Part shown: positions 7,867 through 20,644 of the stretch, one piece after another | Layout: each line of letters starts with the position of its first letter | Numbering within the stretch: the stretch's first letter is position 1 | DNA from: Neobacillus cucumis | GTDB lineage: Bacteria; Bacillota; Bacilli; Bacillales_B; DSM-18226 | NCBI RefSeq assembly: GCF_023715505.1 | Contig: NZ_JAMBOH010000017.1 | Location: 1 to 64,000, forward strand | Reading direction: 5' to 3' | Length of the DNA stretch: 64,000 nt | Made by a program: the position numbers and the translations under genes | Notes under the pieces: generated by a model | What the model saw: only the letters and a program-made list of their open reading frames with translations | Database searches by the model: none | Told to the model about the DNA's origin: nothing

Positions 7867-7896
7867 TTGACAGGAAATGAAAGCGTGTGCTATTAT
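7867..7896 (+). promoter_or_regulatory. bglP promoter with overlapping cre (CcpA) site
   Basis: TTGACA (7867-7872) and TATTAT (7891-7896) are spaced 18 bp apart. The spacer contains ATGAAAGCGTGTGCT (7877-7891), which matches the 15-base cre consensus WTGNAANCGNWNNCW at all but one position. CcpA bound here would block RNA polymerase, giving glucose repression on top of antitermination control. Confidence 0.85.
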
Positions 7897-7922
7897 GTGT
7901 TTACAAATTAATATTAATTTAT

Positions 7923-8008
7923 TAGGATTGTTACTGATAAGCAGGCAAAACCTAAATTGTAGTGCTATAACTCTTATGGGTGTGGTGTGCAATTTAGGTT
8001 TTTTTTAT
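7923..8008 (+). promoter_or_regulatory. first RAT/terminator module of the bglP leader
   Basis: AGGATTGTTACTGATAAGCAGGCAAAACCT is a RAT. AAAACCTAAATTG (from 7948) pairs with CAATTTAGGTTTTTTT (to about 8007) as the overlapping terminator. The module lies directly downstream of the cre-overlapped promoter. Confidence 0.88.
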
Positions 8009-8049
8009 TCCCTTAGTCGAAGTACAGTTGCAGGAACTGGCCAGAATAA

Positions 8050-10071
<2,022 letters not shown>

Positions 10072-10081
10072 TAGGAGGTAT

Positions 10082-10100
10082 GGGGGAAACCAATTCCCCC
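10082..10100 (+). other. intercistronic hairpin between bglP and bglH
   Basis: GGGGGAA-accaa-TTCCCCC forms a compact stem without a T-run. It is more likely an RNA processing or stability element than a terminator. Confidence 0.5.
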
Positions 10101-10159
10101 CCTACTTTCTACATATTATAAATGTAAAAATTAAGGATCTAAAAAAAATAATGAGGTGA

Positions 10160-11599
<1,440 letters not shown>

Positions 11600-11696
11600 T
11601 CCTTCACAATGCCGGTAAGCCGTTTTGGCTGCCGGCATTTCACATTTTGAAGTTGGGGAAAAGTTAAAGTCTTTCATACTCTTAAAAAGTATTTTG

Positions 11697-12632
11697 AGAG
11701 ATTAAAATCTTTCATAACCCCTGACGCACATGGCACGGGTGATGAGAAGGGATCATAACCCCTGAAGGGCAAGGGGCAAGAGGTCTTCGACAGATAAGAA
11801 GGGATCATAACCCCTGAAAGGCATGGAGCGAATGATCTTCGACAGATAAGAAGGGATCATAACCCCTAAAGGACATGGAGCGAGAGGGTTACGACAGATA
11901 AGAAGGGATCATAACCCCTGAAAAGCATGGAGCGAGAGGGTTACGACAGATAAGAAGGGATCATAACCCCTGAAAGGCATGGAGCAAGAGAGTTACGACA
12001 GATAAGAAGGGATCATAACCCCTGAAGGACATGGAGCGAGAGGGTTACGACAGATAAGAAGGGATCATAACCCCTGAAAAGCATGGAGCGAGAGGGTTAC
12101 GACAGATAAGAAGGGATCATAACCCCTGAAAGGCATGGAGCAAGAGAGTTACGACAGATAAGAAGGGATCATAACCCCTGAAAAGCATGGAGCGAGAGGG
12201 TTACGACAGATAAGAAGGGATCATAACCCCTGAAGGACATGGAGCGAGTGGGTTACGACAGATAAGAAGGGATCATAACCCCTGAAAGGCATGGAGCGAG
12301 AGGGTTACGACAGATAAGAAGGGATCATAACCCCTGAAGGACATGGAACGAGAGGTCTTCGACAGATAAGAAGGAATCATAACCCCTGAAATGCATGGAG
12401 CGAATGATCTTCGACAGATAAGAAGGGATCATAACCCCTGAAGGACATGGAACGAGAGGTCTTCGACAGATAAGAAGGGATCCTAACCCCTGAAAGGCAT
12501 GGAGCGATTGATCTTCGACAGATAAGAAGGGATCATAACCCCTGAAAAGCATGGAGCGAGAGGGTTACGACAGATAAGAAGGGATCATAACTCCCGAAAG
12601 CAATGGCATGAATATGTTTTGGCAGATAACAG
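11697..12632. repeat. tandem array of about 18 copies of a 52-bp unit
   Basis: The core GGGATCATAACCCCTGA recurs with a strict 52-bp period from 11749 to 12581 (17 starts: 11749, 11801, 11853 and so on), with a degenerate copy at 11697. No insertion or deletion breaks the period. The unit ends in CGACAGATAAGAA. Copies differ mainly in one 3' block, which reads either AGGGTTACG or ATGATCTTCG/GAGGTCTTCG. Longer identities (copies from 11853 and 12009, and from 12321 and 12425) show multi-unit duplication. The array fills the gap between two GH1 genes. I see no promoter or protein-coding logic in it; 52 is not a multiple of three. Confidence 0.95.
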
Positions 12633-12651
12633 GGTTTCTATAAGCCTTTAA

Positions 12652-14088
<1,437 letters not shown>

Positions 14089-14097
14089 TAAATGAAG

Positions 14098-14134
14098 AAG
14101 AGCTTCTCCCAGATGGGACCAGCTCTTTTTCTTT
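14098..14134 (+). terminator. intrinsic terminator
   Basis: AAGAGCT and AGCTCTTTTTC flank a loop that contains a second small stem (TCCC/GGGA). It ends the beta-glucoside region. Confidence 0.8.
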
Positions 14135-14200
14135 TAAGAGAAGGCATCATGCATGAGAAAATGGTAGAATAATAGATAATTTATTCTCGGGGGTGAGCGT

Positions 14201-15865
14201 GTGAAACTATCTAATTTTGAGCAGTGGATTGAAGATAAAGTACTCGAACGCGGCCAAGGTTATTTTAAAAAGGGAAAAATTCTAAATCTTACTACCTCAG
14301 ATGAAATTCAATATACAGCCCTAGTAGATGGTTCGAAGGTTTATCGCGTTAATATATATATTAATGGTGATGTTGTAGTGAATGCTTATTGTGATTGTCC
14401 ATATGACCTGAACAAATATTGTAAGCATAAGGCAGCGGTTCTTTATGCATTAAGAGACAAAAGGCCAGAAAGGCATGATTTAGCGGTGATAGAGGAACAG
14501 GAGAAAAAAAGTGTAAATTCAATCCTGCAAAGCCAAAACAAAGAGGATTTAATTAACATTATTCTTGATTTAACTGAGGAGTTTCCAGATATAGAAAAAA
14601 GATTGATATTTAAGTTTAGTCCTGATAAAGAAGAAATATCCTCTGCCAAAAAGCTAATTCAGGAATATATTACTGGGGCAAAAAGAAAAGGATTTATTAA
14701 TTGGCGTCACATTGGGCAGGCGCTAAAAGGGGCGGATTTAACACTACAAAAGGCACAGAGCAAACTAGATGCAGGGGATACTCAAAATGCGGTATTATTG
14801 TCTCTCACAGTCTTAACTCCTGTTGTAAAAATGCTCCAGCATGCCGATGACTCCGATGGCTCTGCCGGCAGCATCATCAATTGGGCTCTCAGAATATTGG
14901 AAAAGGCCGTTTCAGCCAGTGTAAAACTACTGCCTGAAAAGGAGCAAAAGAAACTTTTTGAGGCCATCTTAAAAGAATTGCAGAAAGCTGTATATGATGA
15001 CTGGAGTGACTGGCGCTACGATCTTTTAAGGATCTGTACCCATTTTTCCCACCATCAAGAAATTAGGAAGAAGTTAGAAAAACAATTGGATAACCTCCTA
15101 GAGAAGTCCGGAACCTCCTGGAATGCTAATTATGACCAAAAAGAAGTAAAACTAATTCAGCTTGAAATCATTGAAACATGTGAGGGATTGGACGAAGCCA
15201 GGAAGTTTATCTATGAAAATATCAATATTAGTGAGTTCCGTAAAAAGGCCATTGTAATGGAGTTGGATTCAGCAGACTATAAAAATGTGATTCAGCTTTG
15301 TTTAGAGGGGGAGTCAGCCGATCAGGCATATCCGGGTCTTGTGAAAGAATGGAAAGAATACCGCTATCAGGCATACGAAATACTTGGGGATATTGAGAAA
15401 CAAAGGGAGCTAGCTAGAGAGCTTCTATATAAAAATGAATTTAAATACTATCAGAAGCTAAAAGAGTTATATCCCGTAATCGAATGGGAAGCGGCTTTGC
15501 GAGAAATTGTTGAGGAATTTCGCAGGGATAAACACCAGCCTTCTGCCTATGTTTCGATTTTAATAGAGGAAGATTTGAAAGCTGAGCTATTGTGTTACTG
15601 TCAGGACCATATGATGGTAATTACGGAATATTACCCGTATTTAATTAAGGATTTTACTAAGGAAGTAACCGACGTCTTCATCCAATATATCCATCAATCA
15701 GCAGATGAAGCGGCAGATCGAAAAAAATATCGTAAGGTGTGTGACTTAATTAAGATCTATAAAAAAGCCTGTGGGACAATACCTTCCCATCAGCTCATTA
15801 CAGATCTAAGAGATAGACATAAAAAAAGACCGGCATTTTTAGAAGAATTAGCAAGAATAAGGTAG
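14201..15865 (+). CDS. SWIM zinc-finger domain protein
   Basis: A 554-residue protein with a SWIM zinc finger near the N-terminus: C64-D-C66, then C74-K-H76 (CxCx7CxH). The remaining 450 residues are helical and charged, with no enzymatic motif I recognise. Stand-alone SWIM proteins of this kind occur in Bacillus and sometimes sit beside SNF2 helicases; there is no helicase neighbour here. Translation starts at GTG 14201, which has GGGGG 7 bases upstream. SWIM domains bind DNA or protein, and the role here is unknown. Monocistronic. Confidence 0.85.
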   Translation: MKLSNFEQWIEDKVLERGQGYFKKGKILNLTTSDEIQYTALVDGSKVYRVNIYINGDVVVNAYCDCPYDLNKYCKHKAAVLYALRDKRPERHDLAVIEEQEKKSVNSILQSQNKEDLINIILDLTEEFPDIEKRLIFKFSPDKEEISSAKKLIQEYITGAKRKGFINWRHIGQALKGADLTLQKAQSKLDAGDTQNAVLLSLTVLTPVVKMLQHADDSDGSAGSIINWALRILEKAVSASVKLLPEKEQKKLFEAILKELQKAVYDDWSDWRYDLLRICTHFSHHQEIRKKLEKQLDNLLEKSGTSWNANYDQKEVKLIQLEIIETCEGLDEARKFIYENINISEFRKKAIVMELDSADYKNVIQLCLEGESADQAYPGLVKEWKEYRYQAYEILGDIEKQRELARELLYKNEFKYYQKLKELYPVIEWEAALREIVEEFRRDKHQPSAYVSILIEEDLKAELLCYCQDHMMVITEYYPYLIKDFTKEVTDVFIQYIHQSADEAADRKKYRKVCDLIKIYKKACGTIPSHQLITDLRDRHKKRPAFLEELARIR

Positions 15866-16078
15866 GAAGAATCAGGAATGGCAAAATCTATTTTTCACTA
15901 GCGGCTGCTTATGACTAAGTTTCCGCGAGATTGATGAAAGTGTCCTCAAAGACATTTAGATATTGTCGAATTCATCGGTATTAAAATACTCTTCGGAAAT
16001 ATCCATGTTTTGTCTATTGCCAAACAACATTTACTATCTTTCCAAGTCTCCATCCTTTAAAAATTAACCCCCAGTCTA

Positions 16079-16084
16079 TATAAT
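16079..16084 (+). promoter_or_regulatory. -10 element of aldo/keto reductase gene
   Basis: A perfect TATAAT lies 37 bases before the aldo/keto reductase ATG. The -35 position (TTTAAA, 16056-16061) is weak. Apart from this promoter I see no feature in 15866-16078. Confidence 0.45.
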
Positions 16085-16120
16085 GGTGGAAGGGTTTACA
16101 TTGGGAAAGAGGGGATTACG

Positions 16121-17113
16121 ATGGTTTATCAAGCTGCAGACAATCGCTACGAAGGGATGAAATACAATCGAACCGGACGTTCAGGATTGTTGCTTCCAGC
16201 GGTATCTTTAGGCCTTTGGCATAACTTCGGCGGCGTCGATACATACGAAAATGGCAGAGATATGCTGAGAAGGGCCTTTGATTTAGGAATCACCCACTTC
16301 GATTTAGCCAATAATTATGGCCCGCCAGCAGGCTCAGCGGAAGAAATGTTTGGCCGAATGCTAAAATCAGATTTCGCTCCATATCGTGACGAAATGGTGA
16401 TTTCAACAAAAGCTGGCTACTATATGTGGCCTGGTCCATATGGGGATTGGGGCTCTAGGAAGTACTTAATCTCAAGTTTAGACCAAAGTCTAAAACGAAT
16501 GGGACTTGAGTATGTTGACATTTTTTATTCACACCGTCCAGATCCGAATACACCGTTAGAAGAGACCATGATGGCATTAGATTCCATTGTGCGTCAAGGA
16601 AAAGCACTATATGTCGGAATATCTAATTACAGTGCCGAACAAACCACTGAAGCAATCAAAATCTTGAACGAACTTGGTACACCGCTTCTTATCCATCAAC
16701 CAAAATATTCGATGTTTAACAGATGGATTGAGGATGGCCTTCAGGATGTATTACAAGAAAATGGAGTTGGCTCGATTGCCTTTAGTCCATTAGCGCAAGG
16801 ACTGTTAACGAACAAATACTTAACAGGAATTCCAGCAGAATCCCGAGCCGCAAGTCCAACAGGATTCTTGCAAAAAGAACATGTCACTCCGGAAGTACTT
16901 GAACAAGTCCGGAAATTAAATGAAATAGCTGGTGAGCGTGGTCAAAGCTTATCGCAGATGGCCCTTTCATGGGTACTGCGCGGCGGAAAAGTGACAACCG
17001 TTCTAATCGGTGCGAGCCGAGTCAGTCAAATTGAAGAAAATGTTGCGGCATTGAACAACCTCGACTTTACGGATGAAGAACTGGAAAGAATTGAAGATAT
17101 CCTAAATAGCTAG
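16121..17113 (+). CDS. aldo/keto reductase (YghZ/Gpr-like)
   Basis: A 330-residue NADPH-dependent aldo/keto reductase. The catalytic tetrad is visible as D61 and Y66 (FDLANNYG), K97 (STKAGY) and H138 (FYSHRPD). The length, the RRAFDLGITHFDLANNYGPP block and the late LIGASRV cofactor motif match the AKR14 group that includes E. coli YghZ, an L-glyceraldehyde-3-phosphate reductase linked to methylglyoxal detoxification. The exact substrate is inferred only from family similarity. It is monocistronic with a TATAAT upstream and a strong bidirectional terminator downstream. Confidence 0.88.
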   Translation: MVYQAADNRYEGMKYNRTGRSGLLLPAVSLGLWHNFGGVDTYENGRDMLRRAFDLGITHFDLANNYGPPAGSAEEMFGRMLKSDFAPYRDEMVISTKAGYYMWPGPYGDWGSRKYLISSLDQSLKRMGLEYVDIFYSHRPDPNTPLEETMMALDSIVRQGKALYVGISNYSAEQTTEAIKILNELGTPLLIHQPKYSMFNRWIEDGLQDVLQENGVGSIAFSPLAQGLLTNKYLTGIPAESRAASPTGFLQKEHVTPEVLEQVRKLNEIAGERGQSLSQMALSWVLRGGKVTTVLIGASRVSQIEENVAALNNLDFTDEELERIEDILNS

Positions 17114-17116
17114 AAT

Positions 17117-17150
17117 AAAAATCTGTCAGCGGGTGCTGACAGATTTTTTT
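17117..17150. terminator. bidirectional terminator
   Basis: AAAAATCTGTCAGC-gggt-GCTGACAGATTTTTTT is near-perfect and symmetrical, ending the aldo/keto reductase (+) and the SMR pair (-). Confidence 0.92.
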
Positions 17151-17463
17151 AGGATAGAGCATTTAATCCGATGACACCAATAATAATCAATACCACACTA
17201 AAGACACGTCCCGCGCTTTTCGATTCTCCCAACAGAAACATATTGATGAAAACAGCCCCAGCAGTTCCAATTCCAACCCAAACCGCATAGGCGATACTCA
17301 GCTGGAGAAACTGAAATGATCCATATAAAAATGCAAGCGAAGCCCCGAATCCGCCTATATAAACGATTCCATTACGGACATTCTTTTGCTGGCTATACAA
17401 TTTTAATCCAACAGCACCGGTAACCTCACTAGCTGCAGCTAACAAAACAAATAACCATCCCAT
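17149..17463 (-). CDS. SMR-family efflux subunit
   Basis: A 104-residue small multidrug resistance protein with four membrane helices. The essential Glu lies in the first helix (AAASEVTGAVGLKL), and the fourth helix ends GVIGLNALS. It begins 2 bases after the stop of the preceding SMR gene and uses an AAAGGTG site inside that gene, so the two are translationally linked and probably form a heterodimeric proton-coupled exporter. Substrates of such pairs include guanidinium and quaternary ammonium compounds. No guanidine riboswitch is visible upstream, so the substrate is left open. Confidence 0.88.
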   Translation of the reverse strand: MGWLFVLLAAASEVTGAVGLKLYSQQKNVRNGIVYIGGFGASLAFLYGSFQFLQLSIAYAVWVGIGTAGAVFINMFLLGESKSAGRVFSVVLIIIGVIGLNALS

Positions 17464-17465
17464 GG

Positions 17466-17813
17466 TTATGCAGCACCTTTCATGGCTGCTTTTTCTTCCT
17501 TATTATCCGAAAGATTTAATCCAATGACACCAATAATAATAATGGCGATACAAAAGACTTCACCCAGGGTGATGCTGCCGCCAAAAAGGAATACATCCAT
17601 TAACACCGTTCCAATCGTACCGACCCCAGCAAAAATAGCATATACCGTGCCTGTTGGGAGGGTTTCACAAGCTTTCGGAAGAATATGATAATCCCATAAA
17701 ATCACAGCTATAACCAAAGCCCACTGCCACCACGTATGGGCAGTATTAAACCCGTATACCCAGATCCATTCAAACACACAAGTTAAAACAACATAGAACC
17801 ATGCTTTATTCAT
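17466..17813 (-). CDS. SMR-family efflux subunit, partner
   Basis: A 115-residue SMR protein with four helices, the key Glu in CVFEWIWVYG, and LPTGTVYAIFAGVGTIGTVL in helix 3. It carries a polar C-terminal tail (DNKEEKAAMKG), a feature common in one member of paired SMR heterodimers such as YkkC. Two ATGs follow an AGAGGTG site; 17813 has the better spacing. First gene of a two-gene operon on the minus strand. The W-rich first loop (TAHTWWQW) is unusual for a drug-type SMR and may point to a specialised substrate. Confidence 0.85.
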   Translation of the reverse strand: MNKAWFYVVLTCVFEWIWVYGFNTAHTWWQWALVIAVILWDYHILPKACETLPTGTVYAIFAGVGTIGTVLMDVFLFGGSITLGEVFCIAIIIIGVIGLNLSDNKEEKAAMKGAA

Positions 17814-17905
17814 CATTTGCACCTCTTAGGAGAAATAACCATTATTATTTTAGAATACCACAACAAAGTACAATCAAGACTTGGTAACTACTTTAAACAG
17901 AAATG

Positions 17906-17948
17906 AGTGATTTAAATCACTAAACTCGGTCCCTTTTTTCTTTATTAT
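17906..17948 (+). promoter_or_regulatory. FNR/CRP-type box and promoter of the haemoglobin gene
   Basis: AGTGATTTAAATCACT (17906-17921) is a perfect 16-bp palindrome with the GTGA-N6-TCAC core of Fnr/Crp-family sites. TATTAT (17943-17948) lies so that the palindrome centre (17913.5) falls at -41.5 if transcription starts at 17955, the classic position of a class II activator site. The palindrome also lies upstream of the divergent SMR pair. Confidence 0.65.
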
Positions 17949-17988
17949 TGTTTAAATAGGGGAAAATTAAAAGTGGATGGTGAGAGAG

Positions 17989-18381
17989 ATGGATTACGAT
18001 TTTAAATCACTTTATAGTGAAATTGGCGGACAGGAAACCATTGATAAACTGGTGGAAGCTTTTTATCCGCATGTTTATGCCGATCCTGTCCTGGCCCCGC
18101 TTTTTCAAGGAGATATGGAAGAGATCAAACGAAAACAGCGGATGTTTTTGCCGCAATTTTTAGGAGGCCCCGCTCTTTATAGTCAAGAATTCGGTCCCCC
18201 GGCAATGAGATCGCGTCATCTCCCTTTTGAGGTAACACCAACCAGGGCTCGGCATTGGCTGCAATGTATGAAAGATGCCCTTCAAGAAATTGGTCTTGAC
18301 CAGAATCCTGCAGGCAGAGCCTTTTATGAGAGATTAACGCAAGTAGCAGGAATCATGGTAAACACACCGGACAGTGAATAA
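17989..18381 (+). CDS. truncated haemoglobin, group II (GlbO/YjbI-like)
   Basis: A 130-residue 2-on-2 haemoglobin. The proximal haem ligand is H77 in RSRHLPFEV, and the group II marker Trp G8 is W90 (RHWLQCM). The early FYPHVYADPVLAPLF supplies the B10 Tyr, and MFLPQFLGGP is typical of the family. It binds O2 or NO in the cytoplasm, with proposed roles in oxygen or NO and peroxide handling. ATG 17989 is preferred over 17977 because GGTGAGAG precedes it correctly and the family starts there. The upstream FNR-like palindrome suggests redox- or oxygen-linked expression. Confidence 0.9.
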   Translation: MDYDFKSLYSEIGGQETIDKLVEAFYPHVYADPVLAPLFQGDMEEIKRKQRMFLPQFLGGPALYSQEFGPPAMRSRHLPFEVTPTRARHWLQCMKDALQEIGLDQNPAGRAFYERLTQVAGIMVNTPDSE

Positions 18382-18384
18382 AGT

Positions 18385-18415
18385 AAAGGCTCTTCTCATG
18401 GCGAGAAGAGCCTTT
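18385..18415. terminator. bidirectional terminator
   Basis: AAAGGCTCTTCTC-atggc-GAGAAGAGCCTTT is a 13-bp perfect stem between the haemoglobin gene (+) and the ABC operon (-). Confidence 0.92.
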
Positions 18416-18429
18416 AAAAATTTATAATC

Positions 18430-19728
18430 TTATTTTTTTAATTTAGCCCATGTTGCGTCAAGAGCCTTCATTGCCTCCGCTTTAGACTTTTGGCCGCCAA
18501 CATATGCTTGTAGTGTTGCTCCGAATTCTTGTCCAGCACCATCAGGATACTTCATGAACTGCCAAGAATAAGTTTTTCCATCTTGAGAGTACTTTTGAAG
18601 GTCAGCACCTAAAGGTCCAATGTCTTCTGCTTTTGCTTCAATGGTTTTGAATGCAGGAACATATTTGAAATCTTTAACTAATGCTGTCTTACCTTCTTCA
18701 GAAGATACCATCCAATTCAAGAAATCTTTTGCAGCCTTTTTGTCTGCATTTGGTGCTTTGTTATAAACAACCCAGTTTGTTGGTACGTCAACCATTAGTT
18801 TATCTGCTTGCGCAGCATCATCTGTAAGTGCTAAAGGAACAAAGCCAACTTCCATACCAGGATTTAATTTATCGAGCATTGGCTGAATCCAGTTACCTTG
18901 TTGAATCATGGCAGTTTCGCCATTAGCAAATTGGGTTACTTCTGTATTGTAGTCAGTAGTTAATGGATTTTTGTTACCGTATTTAACAGTTAAATCAACA
19001 AGCTTAAAGTAGTCTTCGAAGTATTTATTTCCTGCAATTTTTGATTTTCCTTCATTTAAACCAGGGATAAAGTTTTCGTCATCTGCTTGTTGGTAAGCAA
19101 ATGGAACGTTAAGACCATGGTTTGCTAATACCCACCATTCCGCATAGCCAACTGAGAAAGGTGTAATACCTGCAGCTTTAAGCTTTTTCGCTGCAGATTC
19201 TAACTCTGAATAGGTTTTTGGAAGTTCTGTAATACCAGCTTTTTCAAATAATTTCTTATTATAAGCAAAGCCGTATCCTTCCATGTTTACCGGCTGACCA
19301 TAAATTTTTCCGTCCATTGTCATTGGTTTTAAGGCATCCTCATAAGCATCTTTTACCCAAGGCTGATCAGATAAATCTTCTAATTTATCTTTCCAAGTGA
19401 TTGCTTCTTGATATCCGCCATTTCCGAAGATATCAGGTGCTTTGTTTGAAGCGAATTTTGCTTTAAGGGCTGCAGCACCATCAGCGCCGCCTCCGACTGA
19501 TTCGATATTGAATGTAACGTTTGGATGTTCTTTTGTATATTTATCTGTTAACGCTTTCAACTGATCCGCGATTTCAACCTTACCATTAAAGATGTCAACA
19601 ACCACTTTACCATCCTTGCTGCCGCTGTCTTTTTTCGTACCAGATGCGCTGTCACTGTTGCCGCAAGCTCCTAAAAGAAGTGAAGCTGATAAAATCCCCG
19701 CTGCGATTGAATATTTTTTAAATGCCAT
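18430..19728 (-). CDS. ABC sugar transporter, substrate-binding lipoprotein
   Basis: A 432-residue CUT1-family binding protein. The lipobox is LLGAC (about residue 22), followed by a Ser/Gly/Asp/Lys-rich linker, then the bilobal sugar-binding fold (IFGNGGYQEAITW, MIQQGNWIQPML, WMVSSEEGKTAL). It captures an oligosaccharide outside the membrane for the two permeases encoded upstream on the same strand. Unusually the binding-protein gene is last in the operon, separated from the permeases by 88 bases that contain a hairpin. No ATPase is encoded. The sugar is unknown; MsmE-like proteins bind alpha-galactosides or alpha-glucosides. Confidence 0.9.
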   Translation of the reverse strand: MAFKKYSIAAGILSASLLLGACGNSDSASGTKKDSGSKDGKVVVDIFNGKVEIADQLKALTDKYTKEHPNVTFNIESVGGGADGAAALKAKFASNKAPDIFGNGGYQEAITWKDKLEDLSDQPWVKDAYEDALKPMTMDGKIYGQPVNMEGYGFAYNKKLFEKAGITELPKTYSELESAAKKLKAAGITPFSVGYAEWWVLANHGLNVPFAYQQADDENFIPGLNEGKSKIAGNKYFEDYFKLVDLTVKYGNKNPLTTDYNTEVTQFANGETAMIQQGNWIQPMLDKLNPGMEVGFVPLALTDDAAQADKLMVDVPTNWVVYNKAPNADKKAAKDFLNWMVSSEEGKTALVKDFKYVPAFKTIEAKAEDIGPLGADLQKYSQDGKTYSWQFMKYPDGAGQEFGATLQAYVGGQKSKAEAMKALDATWAKLKK

Positions 19729-19767
19729 TTGTTTTCCCTCCTGAAATTATATATCTAATTTATATAT

Positions 19768-19797
19768 CCCTACCGTCAATATCTTACTGACAGCAGG
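19768..19797 (-). other. intercistronic hairpin before the binding-protein gene
   Basis: On the minus strand CCCTGCTGTCA pairs with TGACGGTAGGG (11 bp, two G-U pairs), without a T-run. It could protect or process the binding-protein mRNA, which usually needs higher expression than the permeases. Confidence 0.5.
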
Positions 19798-19816
19798 GGT
19801 TGACCCTAGGATGAAA

Positions 19817-20644
19817 TTACTTAATTGATCCGCTCGTGATCCCCTTGATAATGTGTTTCTGCATTGAAAAGAAGAAGATTAACAATGGTATGATACCAAG
19901 AACAAGTCCTGCCAAAGCTAAATCCCATTGTTTTGTGTACTGACCAAAGAAGGAGAATGTCGCTAATGGAATGGTTTTTAATTCTGGATCCTGAAGGACC
20001 AGTGATGGTAATAAGTAGTCATTCCATATCCACAAGCTGTTTAGGATGACAATGGTTACGGTGATGGGTTTTAATAACGGAAAAACAATTCTCCAAAAAA
20101 CTCCAAACCTTGTACATCCATCGATAATGGCTGCCTCTTCAAGTTCTACCGGGATACCCTTGATGAACCCGTGATATAAAAAGATCGTCATTCCAGATCC
20201 AAAACCTAAGTACATGATAACAAGACCCCAGATACTGTTAAGTAATCCAAAGTTACCGGCCGTTTTAATGAGCGGAATCATAATGGATTGAAACGGAATA
20301 ATCATGGCTGCAACGAAAGTCATAAAAATTACATTACTGATTTTCTTTTTCGTTCTAACAAGCATATACGCTGCCATCGAACAAAAAACAACCAGAACAA
20401 CGTTACTAATCGCTGTGATAATTATAGAATTTGTAAAAACCTTTAGATAGTTCAATTTTTCAAAGGCATTCACATAGTTATCGAGCATAAACGTTTTTGG
20501 TAAAGCAGATGTGTTCGTTAGAATTTCTGCAAAGGGTTTTAAAGAGTTTGATATCAAATAATAAAATGGGACTAAAAAGACAAGACCAAGTAGGATGGCA
20601 AAGATTTCACCAATAAATGTTTTTCCTGTATACCTGTTTCCCAT
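19817..20644 (-). CDS. ABC sugar transporter permease (MsmG/MalG type)
   Basis: A 275-residue inner-membrane permease with six hydrophobic segments and the EAA loop ELEEAAIIDGCTRFGVFWRI, which docks the ATPase. The C-terminus KGITSGSIK is characteristic of MalG/MsmG subunits. It pairs with the adjacent MsmF-type permease, whose stop codon it overlaps by one base. The pair plus the binding protein make a CUT1 importer that lacks its own ATPase. Confidence 0.92.
   Translation of the reverse strand: MGNRYTGKTFIGEIFAILLGLVFLVPFYYLISNSLKPFAEILTNTSALPKTFMLDNYVNAFEKLNYLKVFTNSIIITAISNVVLVVFCSMAAYMLVRTKKKISNVIFMTFVAAMIIPFQSIMIPLIKTAGNFGLLNSIWGLVIMYLGFGSGMTIFLYHGFIKGIPVELEEAAIIDGCTRFGVFWRIVFPLLKPITVTIVILNSLWIWNDYLLPSLVLQDPELKTIPLATFSFFGQYTKQWDLALAGLVLGIIPLLIFFFSMQKHIIKGITSGSIK

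Noticed and set aside
11697..12632. CRISPR array
   Set aside because: The units are directly abutting 52-mers that are similar throughout; there are no unique spacers alternating with a conserved repeat, and no cas genes.
17814..17960. Guanidine-I (ykkC) riboswitch before the SMR pair
   Set aside because: I looked for the conserved motifs and a long structured leader upstream of the SMR start; the region is short and AT-rich and is better explained by the FNR-like palindrome and promoters.
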